NCBI GenBank assembly: GCA_022559985.1
Contig: JAFJTR010000053.1
Span: 172,240-236,239 of the forward strand
DNA length: 64,000 nucleotides
Source: Parastagonospora avenae f. sp. tritici 18332-5
Lineage: Eukaryota > Ascomycota > Dothideomycetes > Pleosporales > Phaeosphaeriaceae
Direction: 5' to 3'
The notes under the pieces were generated by a model. That model was not told the DNA's origin. It searched no databases and worked only from the letters and a program-made list of their open reading frames with translations. Within the stretch, counting starts at the first letter, position 1. Each line of letters begins with the position of its first letter. This document shows positions 1-11,400 of this stretch, piece by piece. The translations under genes and the position numbers were made by a program.

Positions 1-229
1 CGCTGCCAAGTCTTAGTATGAGATGCACATTGTGCAGCCAGACACTTACATCGCGCTTCAATATCAGATCGTGCACCACGTTGATGATATGCGCCATTGT
101 CTGTTCCTTCCCACCGGCGCCGCGAGAGGGGTGCGCGAACTCGATCGCCTTGCCATCGCGCAATAGCCCGCGTGCTAACAACAAGTTGTTGATGTATGCC
201 GATGCCGTCTTAAGGTTGTGCGCCTCCAT
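1..229 (-). CDS. ADIP-type (afadin/alpha-actinin-binding) coiled-coil protein, 5' end only
   Basis: The minus strand from the ATG at 229 to 50 is an exon of exactly 60 codons. It encodes a compact N-terminus with the segments TASAYINNLLLARGLLRDG and MAHIINVVHDLILKRD. A GTAAGT donor follows at 49, and a CAG acceptor at 5-3 leaves two bases of the next exon, so the gene runs off the left edge. I recognise the 'TAS-YINNLLLARGLLR-G' start as that of the fungal members of the ADIP family (SSX2IP/Msd1-like, centrosome or spindle-pole related proteins). The assignment rests on memory of this N-terminal signature; the coiled-coil body is not in the window. Function in microtubule organisation is family knowledge, not visible here. 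Confidence 0.6.
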   Translation of the reverse strand, partial: MEAHNLKTASAYINNLLLARGLLRDGKAIEFAHPSRGAGGKEQTMAHIINVVHDLILKRDVSVWLHNVHLILRLGS

Positions 230-1186
230 TTTTGCCGTCGTCGTGCGTGGAAGACGCGCGCGATATGACGATGGTGTTGCTGCTCTGTTTACGCCGCCCG
301 GACCACCGTCAACAGTCGCTGGTCGCACTTTCCAGACTCCGTCCTTTTGGGACTAGCACTTCCCATTGCCGCTCTCCACAATAATCCCACATGGCGGGCC
401 TGCACATACGCCTTGTCCGTCCCGACCCTCACGCGATGCACGACGACACCTGTATTCGATAGCGGCTTCAAAGCGTTCCGTCGTCATCCTCACACAATAC
501 TGCGAGCATCGCACGATTGACGTCCTGATTTCGATGGCGAAGCCTGTCCTTCTCGGCCCTTATGTGCAAACACGAACTTCCCAGCTGAAAGTTTTTAAGC
601 CAGCAGGCTATTTTTGGTGCAATTGCAATCGTGTCCTGCATCCTGGGAGGATTCACGCGTATTGTGGATGCACTGTGACTTGAATGTGGAGATCGACTGC
701 ATGTTCAATTTGCTGGCAGAAATGCCACTACAAGCCACCACAAGGGTGTACCTCGCGATGGCTTTTATCTTCTTTGATCAATGCAGCCAGCCCCGCCAAA
801 ACTGTGGTTATCAAGCCTGCGAATGCCAATCACCGTTAAATACCCGGTACCGGATACGAAGGTTTAGCAATGTGTGCCCGCTTTCGCTTTCGGCAGGCTT
901 GCTGGAACGCCGGCGAAGGCTTATTCCCTTAGACTAGAGGTTACACAGCATCTGTGACAGGCGACATAAAGGCCTCGGTTCACCGTGCATGCTTGGCCAA
1001 TGCCACCACTAGGACTATCGCGACACGGATACTCCCTTTGAGAAAGAGATGGGCAACATACCCAGTCGTGCCAGGAGAAGGAAAAGTTTTATAGTTCCCA
1101 TCTTCCGCCTTGGGCCGGTCTGACTGAATCTCCCTCCTTTCTCCCAAATTTTCGTTGATCCAAGCAGTCAGTCCATCGATTGAAAC
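230..1186. other. intergenic region between divergent genes
   Basis: No convincing coding sequence on either strand; the ORFs here are short and of random composition. It must hold the promoters of the ADIP-type gene (minus) and the FAD oxidase (plus). A TATA-like TTTATAG lies at about 1088-1094, roughly 95 bases before the oxidase ATG. Confidence 0.5.
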
Positions 1187-2857
1187 ATGGAAAGAGTCTT
1201 CCGTGGAGCACTTGTAGCCGTGGCATTGGGCGCTCACTTAGCAACCGCTGCTCCCGACCAAGCTACATTACAAGCATGCACTGAAATAAAGAATGCACTG
1301 CCTGGCAAAGTCTTAACGACCGGGCTTCTGGCGGTCGAGTACGCATACGAGAAGCAGCAGTATTGGTCGATGACACAGCGCTCTACTGATCCTGCATGTA
1401 TCGTGCAGCCAGTGTCCGCTGAGGATGTGTCGGCTGTCATCAAAATTCTGCTCAAGTACCCCACCGTCAAGATGGCTACAAGAAGTGGTGGCCATGATCC
1501 GAACGCTGGACACAACGACGTTCAAGATGGCGTACTCATCACTATGACGGATATGGTGGGCGCTACATACGACGCAACAAAAGGAGTGGCCTATGTGAAG
1601 CCTGGAGGCGAGTGGAATGATGTTATCGGAGACTTGGAACCAAGCGGTGTCACAATGCTTGGTGGACGCCTAGGTACGTACATATCCAGGTTCGACCAAC
1701 TGGCATCAGCGCTGACATCGGCTAGGAATTGTTGGTGTCGGTGGCCTCTTACTTGGAGGTGGCTTGTCGTTCCTCAGTGCGCAGCATGGTCTCGCGGCCG
1801 ACAACATCATCGGATGGGAAACAGTCATGGCTAATGGCTCTATCGTGAACGTAGACGCCAAAACCCAGCCAGATCTCGCGAAGGCCATGAGAGGGAGTGG
1901 AAGCCAGTTTGGCATCGTAACCACTTTCACAGTCCAGACAGTCCCAATCGGCAACATATGGGGCGGATCTTGTGTCTACGCGCTGAATCAGAGTGAAGCT
2001 TTATATGCTGCGTTCCACAACTTTGTCGCAAACGGCGCTCAGGACCCCAAGGCCGCTGTCATCTTCACGGATCTTTTACTTCTTGATGGCACATCTACAA
2101 AGCTTCTCTACTACTTTTACGACGGTCCTACACCCCCAACATCCGGGCCATTCGCCGACTTCTTCAAGATCCCGAACCTCACTTGTCTTCCCCGGACCCA
2201 GAAGTACTCGGAGCTAGTAAGTCTTACAACCTGGTACTATTTCCATCTGATCTGACACAGCACAGGTCCGCGCAAACGGCGCCCCAGTCGCTCTACTCCA
2301 AGCCCGCTGCTCCTTCCGCGTTCGTATCCCCACCTTCCTCCCCACTCCCAACTAACCCCAACCAGACCTACACCCTCCCCTACATCTCCACCCGCCCGCA
2401 GATGTACTCAGACATCCAAGCCAGATGGTCCTCCATCATCAAACCCTTCGCCAACATCCTGCGCCCCACCGCCCAATTCTCCGTCGACTTCCAGCCCTTC
2501 CCCGCCGCAATCGGCGCGCAATCGGCCGCCAAGGGCGGCAACGCCATGGGTCTGTCCGCCTCGGATGCGGACCTGGTTATCCTCGAGATCCAGGGGTCGT
2601 GGGCGCTGCCTGAAGACGACGCTGTTGCTTATAGTCTGTCGAAGCAGCTGACCGATTGGTTGGATCAGGAGGTGCCGCAGTGGCTGGATGAGGCGGGCAT
2701 GAGCAGGGATATTTATCGCCCGCTTTATCTTAATGATGCGGCGGGCGATCAGGCGGTTGTGCAGAGTTATAGGGAATATGAGAAGTTGAAGGCGTTGCAG
2801 GCGCAGTATGATCCTAATGGGTTGTGGAGGGAGAGGGCAGGTGGGTTCAAGTATTAG
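1187..2857 (+). CDS. Secreted FAD-linked oxidoreductase (berberine-bridge-enzyme-like), four exons
   Basis: Exons 1187-1673, 1726-2216, 2266-2319 and 2366-2857 give 507 residues. Residues 1-22 form a signal peptide. The FAD-binding half carries RSGGHD, whose His is the usual covalent flavin site, then GRLGIVGVGGLLLGGGLSF across intron 1 and GSQFGIVTTFT. The C-terminus has the BBE-type YDPNGLW segment. Intron 1 (1674-1725) starts GTACGT and restores phase perfectly; intron 2 starts GTAAGT at 2217. The 54-base third exon is inferred: acceptor at 2265 and donor GTTCGT at 2320 keep the frame and give the family-like stretch SELVRANGAPVALLQARCSF. An alternative acceptor at 2260 reads straight through. 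Such enzymes oxidise alcohols, sugars or secondary metabolites; the substrate cannot be read from sequence. No biosynthetic neighbours are seen. Confidence 0.87.
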
Positions 2858-3652
2858 TGACAGCAAGAAGGTAGATATTGGGGTGTTGTCTATTGTGAGC
2901 AGGGTATATTTGAGACATAATTATTATCGAAGAGAAGACTGCGTGTGTCGTTATGCTTGAGACGCATCATTTTCCACCTTTGGACTAGACTGACATCTCG
3001 CTTTCGCTTTGAGGTTCGATTGGGGTTCCTGGACGTTGAGTCGATCATGCTGATCCTGAACTTTATTTCTTTATTTCTTCTACTGCACCTTACTAGCTTC
3101 AGTATGGTAGGACACATCGCGTAGCTACAATAACAGTAGCAGCGTAATACCTCGGTAGATTTAAACAGAGGTTAGTGTCTTGCTTGTTCTACACATTCTT
3201 CGCTTTCTTAGACATGAGACTTGATTCTTTTTAGCTCTGCTGGTGCCGCAAGGCTAGAAGTCCCATTGAGGCTAGGCGTGTTTTGTCTTACCGGACTTGG
3301 CAATGTGCGGTAGACTCAGAGAAGAGAAACTACAATTATGAAGTGATATACTATGAGATACTTCAGTAATTTATCATAACTATCTCGCAATATTGTTATC
3401 ACTTGTGATAATGCACAAGGAATCGAAGGCTCCGTGAAGTATGTGACTACATTATCTCTAACTTACGCTTGTATGGACAGTAGTCAGCCCTTAATAAGAA
3501 CTGGCATATAGCGAGTCAAGAATGGTAAATGCATAACGCGCCCAAATGAGCACGTATACGAGTGGTGAGCATATGTGTGGTCGTAAGGGATCTGCACACT
3601 CCGACGGAGTCGCAAACACAGCTGACAAGCAGCGCGACAAGAAGCCACACCA
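2858..3652. other. intergenic region, convergent 3' ends
   Basis: This AT-richer stretch lies between the oxidase stop and the end of the minus-strand zinc-binding gene. I see 3'-UTR-like sequence only, with no supported gene, tRNA or repeat. Confidence 0.4.
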
Positions 3653-4415
3653 TCAAAATTTCCGACGCGTCTTCCCCTTGCCGGCCTTCTTGGTCTTCTT
3701 CTCGTCGGCCAGCTTCTGAGCGGCTTCAGCCTTTGATGCAGCTTGAGCCTGTCGCTCAGCCTCCGGTCCAAACTCGGCCTTGTGCTTCATGGTTCGATTG
3801 AGAGCCGCGCGCGACTGCTTGTGCTCCTTCGCCTTCTTGCCGCGGTACTGGCTCGGCTTGCCCTTCGAAGGGGGCTGAATCACCCCGTGATGATCGCGCC
3901 ACTGCTGAGCGGGTACAGTTGGAGCGAGACCGTGAGGGTTGGCATATTCGGATCCGGGACGATGCCGGTGAAGGGCGGGACGAAGGGGTCGGTCTCTTCC
4001 TCTGGTGGAACTTCTTCTTCATCCTCTACGAATTCTGCATTAGTCTCGGGTTCTTTGCTCTCGTTCTACAATTCCTCGATACACTCATCTGGCCAATTAT
4101 CGCGTGTGCCCTTGAACTTCAGGTTGTGGCCTTGGGCATGGGGGTGCCTTGCGCAGCCGACGTGGGACCAGGTAGAGAAGTGCTCACCGCACACCTCACA
4201 GAAGGCTATTTGATTCTTAGTATATGTAATTCCAATGGAGTGGACTGTTGGGTTTACCTAGATGCAGCTTCTGGTAGCACTTCCGCTTGATTGGCTTCTG
4301 TAGTGGTTTGGGCAGTACAAAAATGCCTATGTACTAGGCAAAGCAGAGTTGGTTTTGTTTAGAAGTAACTTACTGCGCAGATAGGACAATGGTGAGTTGA
4401 TCGTCCAATCTTCAT
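3653..4415 (-). pseudogene. Small zinc-binding protein gene with broken downstream frame
   Basis: Exons 4415-4374, 4297-4258 and 4205-4066 splice in phase (donors GTAAGT and GTAAAC, acceptors ACTACAG and AAATAG). They give a 73-residue protein with CPIC, then FCEVCGEHF and a later Cys/His-rich stretch, so a zinc-binding fold is likely. It ends at TAG 4068-4066 after DECIEEL. The same frame then continues past the stop with protein-like acidic sequence (NESKEPETNAEFVEDEEE...DPFVPPFTGIVPDPN) to about 3887. Another frame carries a lysine-rich tail down to 3653 (start of tail HHGVIQPPSKGKPSQYRGKK). A Tyr-to-stop change plus a frameshift in one longer ancestral gene would explain this. The alternative is a genuine 73-residue gene with coding-like 3' sequence. 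I do not recognise the family. Confidence 0.5.
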
Positions 4416-4425
4416 AGTGTTGATG

Positions 4426-4661
4426 TTATTGATGAGGGGGGTTGAACATCCCGACGAAGTTAGGACCGTACTCGGCGCGCAGGTCGAGGATGCCCGAAAC
4501 CCATTTGGGCATCTTGAGGAAGTCGACTGGTTGTTAGATCTAAAAGCAGTTGAGGCAACAGTCGTTCTGTCAAGTGATTATACAGAAGCATTGTGAGAGT
4601 GCAAGGCCATTTGTAGCCCCAGGCAGTCCGGTCATGATATTTAGTTACACATACGCCGCAT
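4426..4661 (-). CDS. Putative 35-residue spliced ORF, function unknown
   Basis: A 7-base first exon (4661-4655, ATG CGG C) joins across a 128-base intron to exon 4526-4426. The intron has a GTATGT donor, a CTAAC branch-like site and a CAACCAG acceptor. The product begins MRLDFLKMPKWVSGILDLR and ends FNPPHQ. The stop lies only 10 bases upstream of the ATG of the zinc-binding gene, so this could be an upstream ORF in the same transcript or a separate micro-gene. Support is the splice signals and the non-random look of the peptide; no family is recognised. Confidence 0.33.
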
Positions 4662-4877
4662 GGTCAATGCGTTCTCCAGGTTGTTGCTTTACAGTGCACT
4701 GTTGGAACGTGTTTATTCACTGTACAGCCAATTCACAGATTGTGGGTCCCTATCAAAACCGAGTAATCTCAAAGTGCCAAGGCAACAGCTGCTCGAGAAA
4801 GGCCTTAGCTTGCACGATCGAGGTGCTCTGACTTAGTTTGCAGGCCTAGTGTAATCCCCAAATACTCCCCCCTGGAG

Positions 4878-4883
4878 TATAAG
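4878..4883 (+). promoter_or_regulatory. TATA-like box of the phosphotransferase-like gene
   Basis: TATAAG lies 111 bases before the ATG at 4994, with a CCAAT motif just downstream and a C/T-rich leader between. Position and motif fit a core promoter. Confidence 0.4.
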
Positions 4884-4993
4884 GGTCCGCCTCCAATCGC
4901 CTTGTTCTTCCACGCAACAGACTCGACCACGGTTTCCTCAACCACGACTCTTACATTCGACATCACTTCTAAGTTCAAAACTTCGCGACCATC

Positions 4994-7570
4994 ATGTTCA
5001 GCAAGCTTAGCTTGAAGACATTGGTATCCGACCTCTTCTCAGATCACAAGGACGGCAAACCAAAGGTTCGCAATAGGCTGCGAAAGCCACCTCCTCCACC
5101 GAAGATTCCAAAGTACGCCATTTGCTCAGCAAAAATTGGCGAGAGCCGTCTCCAACCATCGCCTATCCTCTCCACATCAAAGGAGAAGATTAGACTGGGG
5201 CTTCAGCGGGCCTTCAAGAAGAAGACTCAAGACACATTTGTGGTCCACGCAACGTATCCTGCAATCCTTTTTATAGATATCCTACAGCAGCCTGCTCAGA
5301 TCCCGCCAATGATAGCCGACAACGGTCCAACAGAAAATATAACAACTCCTACAGACACCCAAACCGGACAGGGTGAAGACTAACCACTCATTAGTGTGGT
5401 CACAGCAGACCCTCCCGACGCTCGCGTAAAGGTTTACGATCCTTCCTGGGATCGCTTCACTATCTGGGAGCCCCACTTGACCCTGGCTAAATTGCAGGCG
5501 CAATATGGCGGGGACGTTGTACATGATAGCTTAGTCGAGGTCGATGAAAAGAATGCCCAGGAGAACGTCATCGAACACTCTCCTCTTCAATCCGTCACCC
5601 CAGGCAACGAACCTATCTACGACACTCAAGAAGTGGGTTAAGCCTTCGTTGCTACCAAAATCGACAAGTACTCGACCTTAAAGTCTCCCGAGTTCGAACA
5701 TGAGCGAAAGGCGCACGACATAGCCAGAGGCAAATATTTGCGTTTGAACACGAGCAAACACGAAGCAGTCGATAATAATAGGGACGACCCGGACACTGAT
5801 CACGAGAGCTGCGGTAGTTCTAACTCGCCCGTACCCCATACTACAGACGACACCAGCGTGATGGGAAGTGAAGATGAACTTGAACGCCAGCCCGGACACG
5901 AAGAGAGCAAAGAAGACAACTGCAAGAAGATGGAAGACATGCAAATTCACGATAAGGACGGAGACATTGGCGAGGATGGATCAAAGTCCAGTGATGACAC
6001 CGACAAGATTCTGGTCGAGATTGTGCATATTAAGGGCCCCACCAACGGTCAGGATGAAGACCAGAGCGATCATGAAGACAATGTTCAACGTACGGATGTG
6101 CAAAAGATCAAAATTCACATCAATAGCGCCGCTCAAGGCAGCGACGGAGGTGAAGATTCTGAAGAGGACAGCGACTCCGAAGACTCCGAAGACTCCAAAG
6201 ATGACGACGATCATGAATTCATTGATCGTTCCGATTGGGAGCCTTTGCGGCATATCCCCAACGACCATTTCATCAAGATCCTCGCCCAACACCTTCTAGG
6301 CTCCGGTGATCCTCAGGAAGATCAGTTCCAATATATCAATGTATTTGAAGGTGCATACAACTATGTCCGAATGTTTGAGATCACCTGGGGTCCCTCTGCC
6401 GGTACCTACGTCTTCAAGATTCCTGCAGTAGGCACAGCTTCTCGCTGGGTGAAGCAAGATGCCTACATGCTCCGATCAGAGTATGGCACTTTGAAGCTCA
6501 TCCATGAGCGTACGAAGTGCCCGGTTCCCGAAGTCATCGCCTACGCTGACACTCTCACAAACGTGTTGGGTGCACCGTTCATCATCACGAAGGCCTGCTC
6601 TGGCGTCAGCGCTTACGACATTTGGTTCGATCGAACGATAAATAACGAAGATGATGTAGTGAACGCAGAATCCCCGTCTCCAGATCGCCTCCGTAAGCGT
6701 GTGACCTTACTCAAGTCACTAGCCCACGCCATGTCTGAGCTGCAGACTCTCTCGTTCGACAAGATTGGTATCTTGAACTTCGACAACACCAACAGCAATG
6801 GCTCTCCAACTATCGGCCCATGTTGGCACGAGAACATGAACGCTTACGAATCGGAAGAAGACTTGTTTAGTGATAAATGCTTGTGCGAAGCACCTGTCCA
6901 AACCTCCAGCCGAGATATATGAATCACTGGTCTTCGCGCCAAGTGGTCTCACAACACTGCAGAAGGCGGCCGCGTCATGGTTATCGAACAAATCATGGAA
7001 GCGATTTTTTGCCTTCCTCCTTTCGCCCACTCGTCAACACCAGGCGATGAGAAGGAGACATTCGTTCTTCGCTACAACGATCTCAACTTCCAGAACGTTT
7101 TCTGCGATCCCGAGACGGGCGAGGTGACTGGCATCATCGACTGGGAGCGCTGCAGCACGGCACCTCGCTGCGTAGGCTCTTCATGCCTGCCCGTCTTCCT
7201 CACCACAGACTGGTTTCCAGACTACAAGGCCTGCACTGCGGTGCATCGTTATTGGTCCCTGGAGACTTATCACGATATCTACTCGAAAGCGATGATTGCT
7301 GCGACCGGTACTGAGGGGGATGGCAAATACACGGCCAAGTCTGCCTTGTATCAAGCTGCACATGGTGCGTTGTACGAGGGTCCGTCTGGCGGTAGTATTC
7401 GGCATTTTGCTCGATACGTCTTTCGACAGACACCAGTATTGCACGGGATCCGGGAAGATGAGTTTTTGGACTGGCTGGGCGATACTTGGGCCAAGTATGG
7501 GCAGTGTGTACTGAACCGACTGCTACAGGTTATTGCTCCGGATGTCTCGACCACTGGTCGCAACGTTTGA
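4994..7570 (+). pseudogene. Aminoglycoside-phosphotransferase-like kinase gene with in-frame stops
   Basis: One reading frame is open from 4994 to 7570 except for stops at 5381 (TAA), 5639 (TAA) and 6920 (TGA). The protein has a basic, proline-rich N-terminus and a long acidic Asp/Glu/Ser linker (about 5860-6220). The phosphotransferase (APH, PF01636-like) domain begins near FIKILAQHLLG, with the P-loop-side segment YVFKIPAVGTASRWVKQ. The catalytic loop is LRYNDLNFQN, where a His usually stands in place of Tyr, followed by VTGIIDWERC as the metal-binding Asp motif. The first stop can be spliced out by an intron 5254-5394 (GTATCC donor, CTAAC branch, ATTAG acceptor). The other two have no good intron and sit in continuous coding-like sequence. 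Each stop is one C-to-T step from CAA or CGA. A pseudogene is likely; these kinases act on small molecules, substrate unknown. Confidence 0.62.
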
Positions 7571-7664
7571 GGTGGTGGCCATGCGGGCAACATGGTGCAT
7601 GGTTTTCAATTTGTTGCATTTCGCTTTTATTTTTGTGTTTCTGGTTTGGGAAACTTTCGAAAAT

Positions 7665-8199
7665 GTCGGATCATGAGTATCGGTAGGTAAGTCGGCTGCT
7701 TACTGCTGCGGCGCTGCCCAACAGCCGACTCGATCCTACTTCGGCTCTACTCTTATCAGACCCGATATACCTCTGTAGCATCCCCACGTAGCTAGGAAGA
7801 ATCAATACCAATACCAGTCACCAGAAGAACCTCGTTGTTGTTATTCACCCGTACGATCGTACAAGGCTTAACAACAGAAAAAATATTATTGATGCACCCA
7901 ATCGCTGCCTTATGTATTCCAATTTCTTTTAGTGAAGAAATCTCGCCGCCGCAGAATTTCAGGCGATGCTAAAATATCAATTTTGTTGGTAGGCCTTGTA
8001 CAATTGTACAGGTGAATAACAACAACGAGGTTCTTCTGGTGACTGGTATTGGTATTGATTCTTCCTAGCTATGTGGGGATGCTACAGAGGTATATCGGGT
8101 CTGATAAGAGTAGAGCCGAAGTAGGATCGAAGAAGGATCGAGTCGGCTCGTTGGTCAGTGTCGAGTAGACGACGTCTCTACCGATACTCACGATCCGAC
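7665..8199. mobile_element. Non-autonomous foldback/MITE-like element with ~205-base inverted arms
   Basis: The left arm (7665-7867) and right arm (7993-8199) are inverted copies. Both ends read GTCGGATC, followed by TGAGTATCGGTAG with one mismatch position before it. Inner arms match over long stretches, such as CGACTCGATCCT and the segment around GTGACTGGTATTGGTATTG. About 125 bases of unrelated AT-rich sequence separate them. AAAT stands on both sides (7661-7664 and 8200-8203) and may be a 4-base target duplication, but this is short and AT-rich. No transposase is encoded. It sits 95 bases after the damaged phosphotransferase gene. The class cannot be assigned. Confidence 0.8.
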
Positions 8200-8448
8200 A
8201 AATTTCCTGTATGTATTATCGTCATGATTATCGGGCATATACCATCCCACCCTGGCATCGTGTTCGCCCAGGAAACCACCGAAGTATAAAGGAAAATCTG
8301 CAGGCCATGTACGCGAGTTCATGCGATTCCCCCATCCATGTGTATGCTTCCAAATTCTGAAGCAAACCAGAAAAAATGTAGAACAAATGAAAACCATGAT
8401 TACAAGCTCAAAAAGACAACGCTATGCATATATACGTGGAAACAGAAT

Positions 8449-11400
8449 TTACAATCCATCCATCAACTTACTCAACGCCAGCCAATCCACAAGCTCAGCG
8501 GCGCTACTATTCCTCTTATCAACAACTTTGCTATCAAGCGCACCCTTGTTGCGATCAAGCACTGGAAGTGGTTTCTCAGCAATACTCGCACGCTTCTGCC
8601 AAGAGCCGCTGTCGATGCGGAAGTTTGAGGCCCGTTTGTTCGATGCGTCCACAGGGGCTGTGACGCTTGGTGTTTTTGTGATTGATATGACGGGAGTTGA
8701 AGAGGCGAGATCAAGGTGCTTCGATGCCGGCGGTGTAGTGACACGAATGCTAACTTCGAGTTTTGGCATACCGACGGGAACAGGAGGTGAGGGAGATTGA
8801 GACTTCGACCGGCCCGCTAGGAAAGTTGAGTTGCGGAATTTTGATAGCATGGAAGGTCTTTTCTTGAGCGTTGGTGGTGAGACTTGCGGAAGCGAAAGCG
8901 TTTCAACTTGTTTTGGTTGTTGAGCGATCACTTCGCTTTCCTTGAGCTTGCGCGCAATCTCTTCTTGTTGTCGATGTTGTCTGTTCCTGTCTTCTTGTTC
9001 TCTTTGCAATTTCATCTTCGCGTCTTGAGCGGCACTTTGCGCGTTCATTTTGCGGATCTGCTCCTCAGCTATCTTCTCTTTCTGCTCGGCGTCCTTGAGC
9101 ATGTACACGATCTTGTCTTTCTCCTTGGCTTGGAGATCCTCCGAGGTACATGCGAGAGGCTTTTGGTTCTTTGCGTTCTTGACATTGGCTTTGGCACCGA
9201 CACGTAGTAATGTCGCTACTAACGTCTTACTGCCTCCACAAGCTGCCGCGTGCAGCACCGTATTGCCCTCTTTATCCTGTCGATTGACGTTGGCACCGCG
9301 TCTGATGAAGATGTCGACGATGTTCAAGAAGCCAAGTTCAGCGGCGATGAACAGTGGCGTACGGCCTTCCAAATCGGCACAATCGATGTCTGCTCGTTGG
9401 AGCAAGAATTTTTCCACGAGGTCGATGCGATTCGCCTTCGCCGCGGAATGAAGTGGGTGTCTGTCATTGTAGAACGGCGAAGCGGTAGATAGCTTCGCAC
9501 CCTTGGTTAGCAGAAGTGTGATGAGTTCCGCATTAACTGTAGGACATTCTTCCAGTAAGAATGTCAGGATATGCATCGACAGTGGCAAATCGTGCGAAGA
9601 CGATTGTGGCGAAGGTGTGCGTCGGCCAGCTCTCGCACTTCCAGCGTTCGGATCTGCATTATGCTCAAGAACGAGTTTGATCGTGTCGAACAGATAGGTC
9701 GGTGGTAGTGAAGGTTGGAGCGGCACCTGTCGAAGGACCGCCCAGAGCATCGACGATCCCAGACTGGATTTCGGGAGTACGTTTGGATCTAAACCCATCG
9801 ATATCATTATGGCAAGATCTTTGGCCGGGAACATCTCTGTGAAAAGGGACCCTTGGTTCTCTACCTCCGGATCAACCTGCTGACTTCGAAGTAGACTGGC
9901 GCGGCGCGACCACTCATGCTGCGCGATGAGCTTTGAAATCTGCTTATCAGTGTCGACTGACAAGTTCAAGGCTCCTCTTATAGGCACCCAGTCCATGAAT
10001 GACACTACTGCACCATTCTTCAGCAATATGTCGACGAAGAGCGGCCTCCGCATCGTGATAGCGTAGTAAAGCGCATCACGTCTGTCATGGTCTTCGTGAC
10101 TAATGCAGTTCCAGCTTGCTCGTTCGTCCGCCGACTTCATGAGCAAGGTCTCGATGATGGGCAGACCGTCTTCGGGAAGTGTCTTGATAGCCACAATCAA
10201 TGGCGTAGCGCCAGAACGATCGCGCATGCTCCTACTAACTCCTCGCTCACAGAAAGGCACTGCGGCTGCCGCAATATCTTTCCAAGTTGATGGTGTTCTG
10301 GGTGAGCTCGAGGCGATGTGATGTAGCGAAGTCATTCCTTGTTCATCCCAAGAGTTGATGCTGGGCGGTATTGTAAGTAGAGGTACAATGCACCACTGAT
10401 GGTTTTTTACCGCAAGAAGCAGGGGTGTATACTTGTCCGAGTCGACAGTGGAAGTGTCAGCTCGTGCTCGAAGGAGGGCGCGAACAATCTTCTCGAGGCC
10501 ATTGGATGCAGCGAGATGTAGAGCGCTCCGGCCTCTGCTGTCTAACTTGCGCATACTAGATGCTTTGATTAACACTTCTAGATCCGGTTCATCTCCTTTT
10601 CTGGTATGGCTGATGGCGTGAAGTAATGGTGTCAGACCCTCGCGATTCACTATGTGTGAATTCGCGCGATTCTTCAACAACAGTTCCATGCACGATTTGC
10701 TATGTGTTGCGAGATGCAAAGCCGTGTTTCCGTCGCCGTCTTGAGAGTTGACCTTAATACCAGATTTGAGGAAAAGGTGTGCTGCCTTTGCGTAGCCGAA
10801 ACCTGATGACACAGCACGATGAAGTAGATTCTTGCCGTCAATGTATGTGTCCATTGGATTGGCTCCTTTGGAGAGCAGACACTCAAATATTGCGCATATG
10901 CTGTCTCTGTCCTGTGCCATGGACCCCTCAAACGCAGCCTGTAGTACTGAAAGACCTGTCGCGTTGCGGACCTGTACATCTGCATTATGGCTGACCAATG
11001 CCTGAACGACCGGCGCTCCAGCGCACTCCAGTGCAACGAAAATGGGTCTTTCTGCTCTCGCAGTCGTTCGGTCCGGATCAGCTCCTTTGCTCAGGAACAT
11101 CTCTACCAAGCTAGAGTCGTCTCTCTTAATAGCTTCGACAAGCACTGTCGAGTCCGGATCACACGCTGCTGCAAATATGTCCGCGATCAATTCATTGCCT
11201 ATGCTGAAGCGATTCTGGCTTCGCTCCACGTGCTTCAGCAACATTTCCTTCTCCTTCACCAATCTGTGGCGTCTGCCATGCGCGGCATTGATGATCGCAA
11301 CGGCTCCCTGTATGTTGTTCGCTAACAGGGCGGCTTCTGCGGGGCTTTGGTCCTTTGAGTTCTTGGTGTCGTATTTTGCCCCAAGTTTGAGCAGTGCCAC

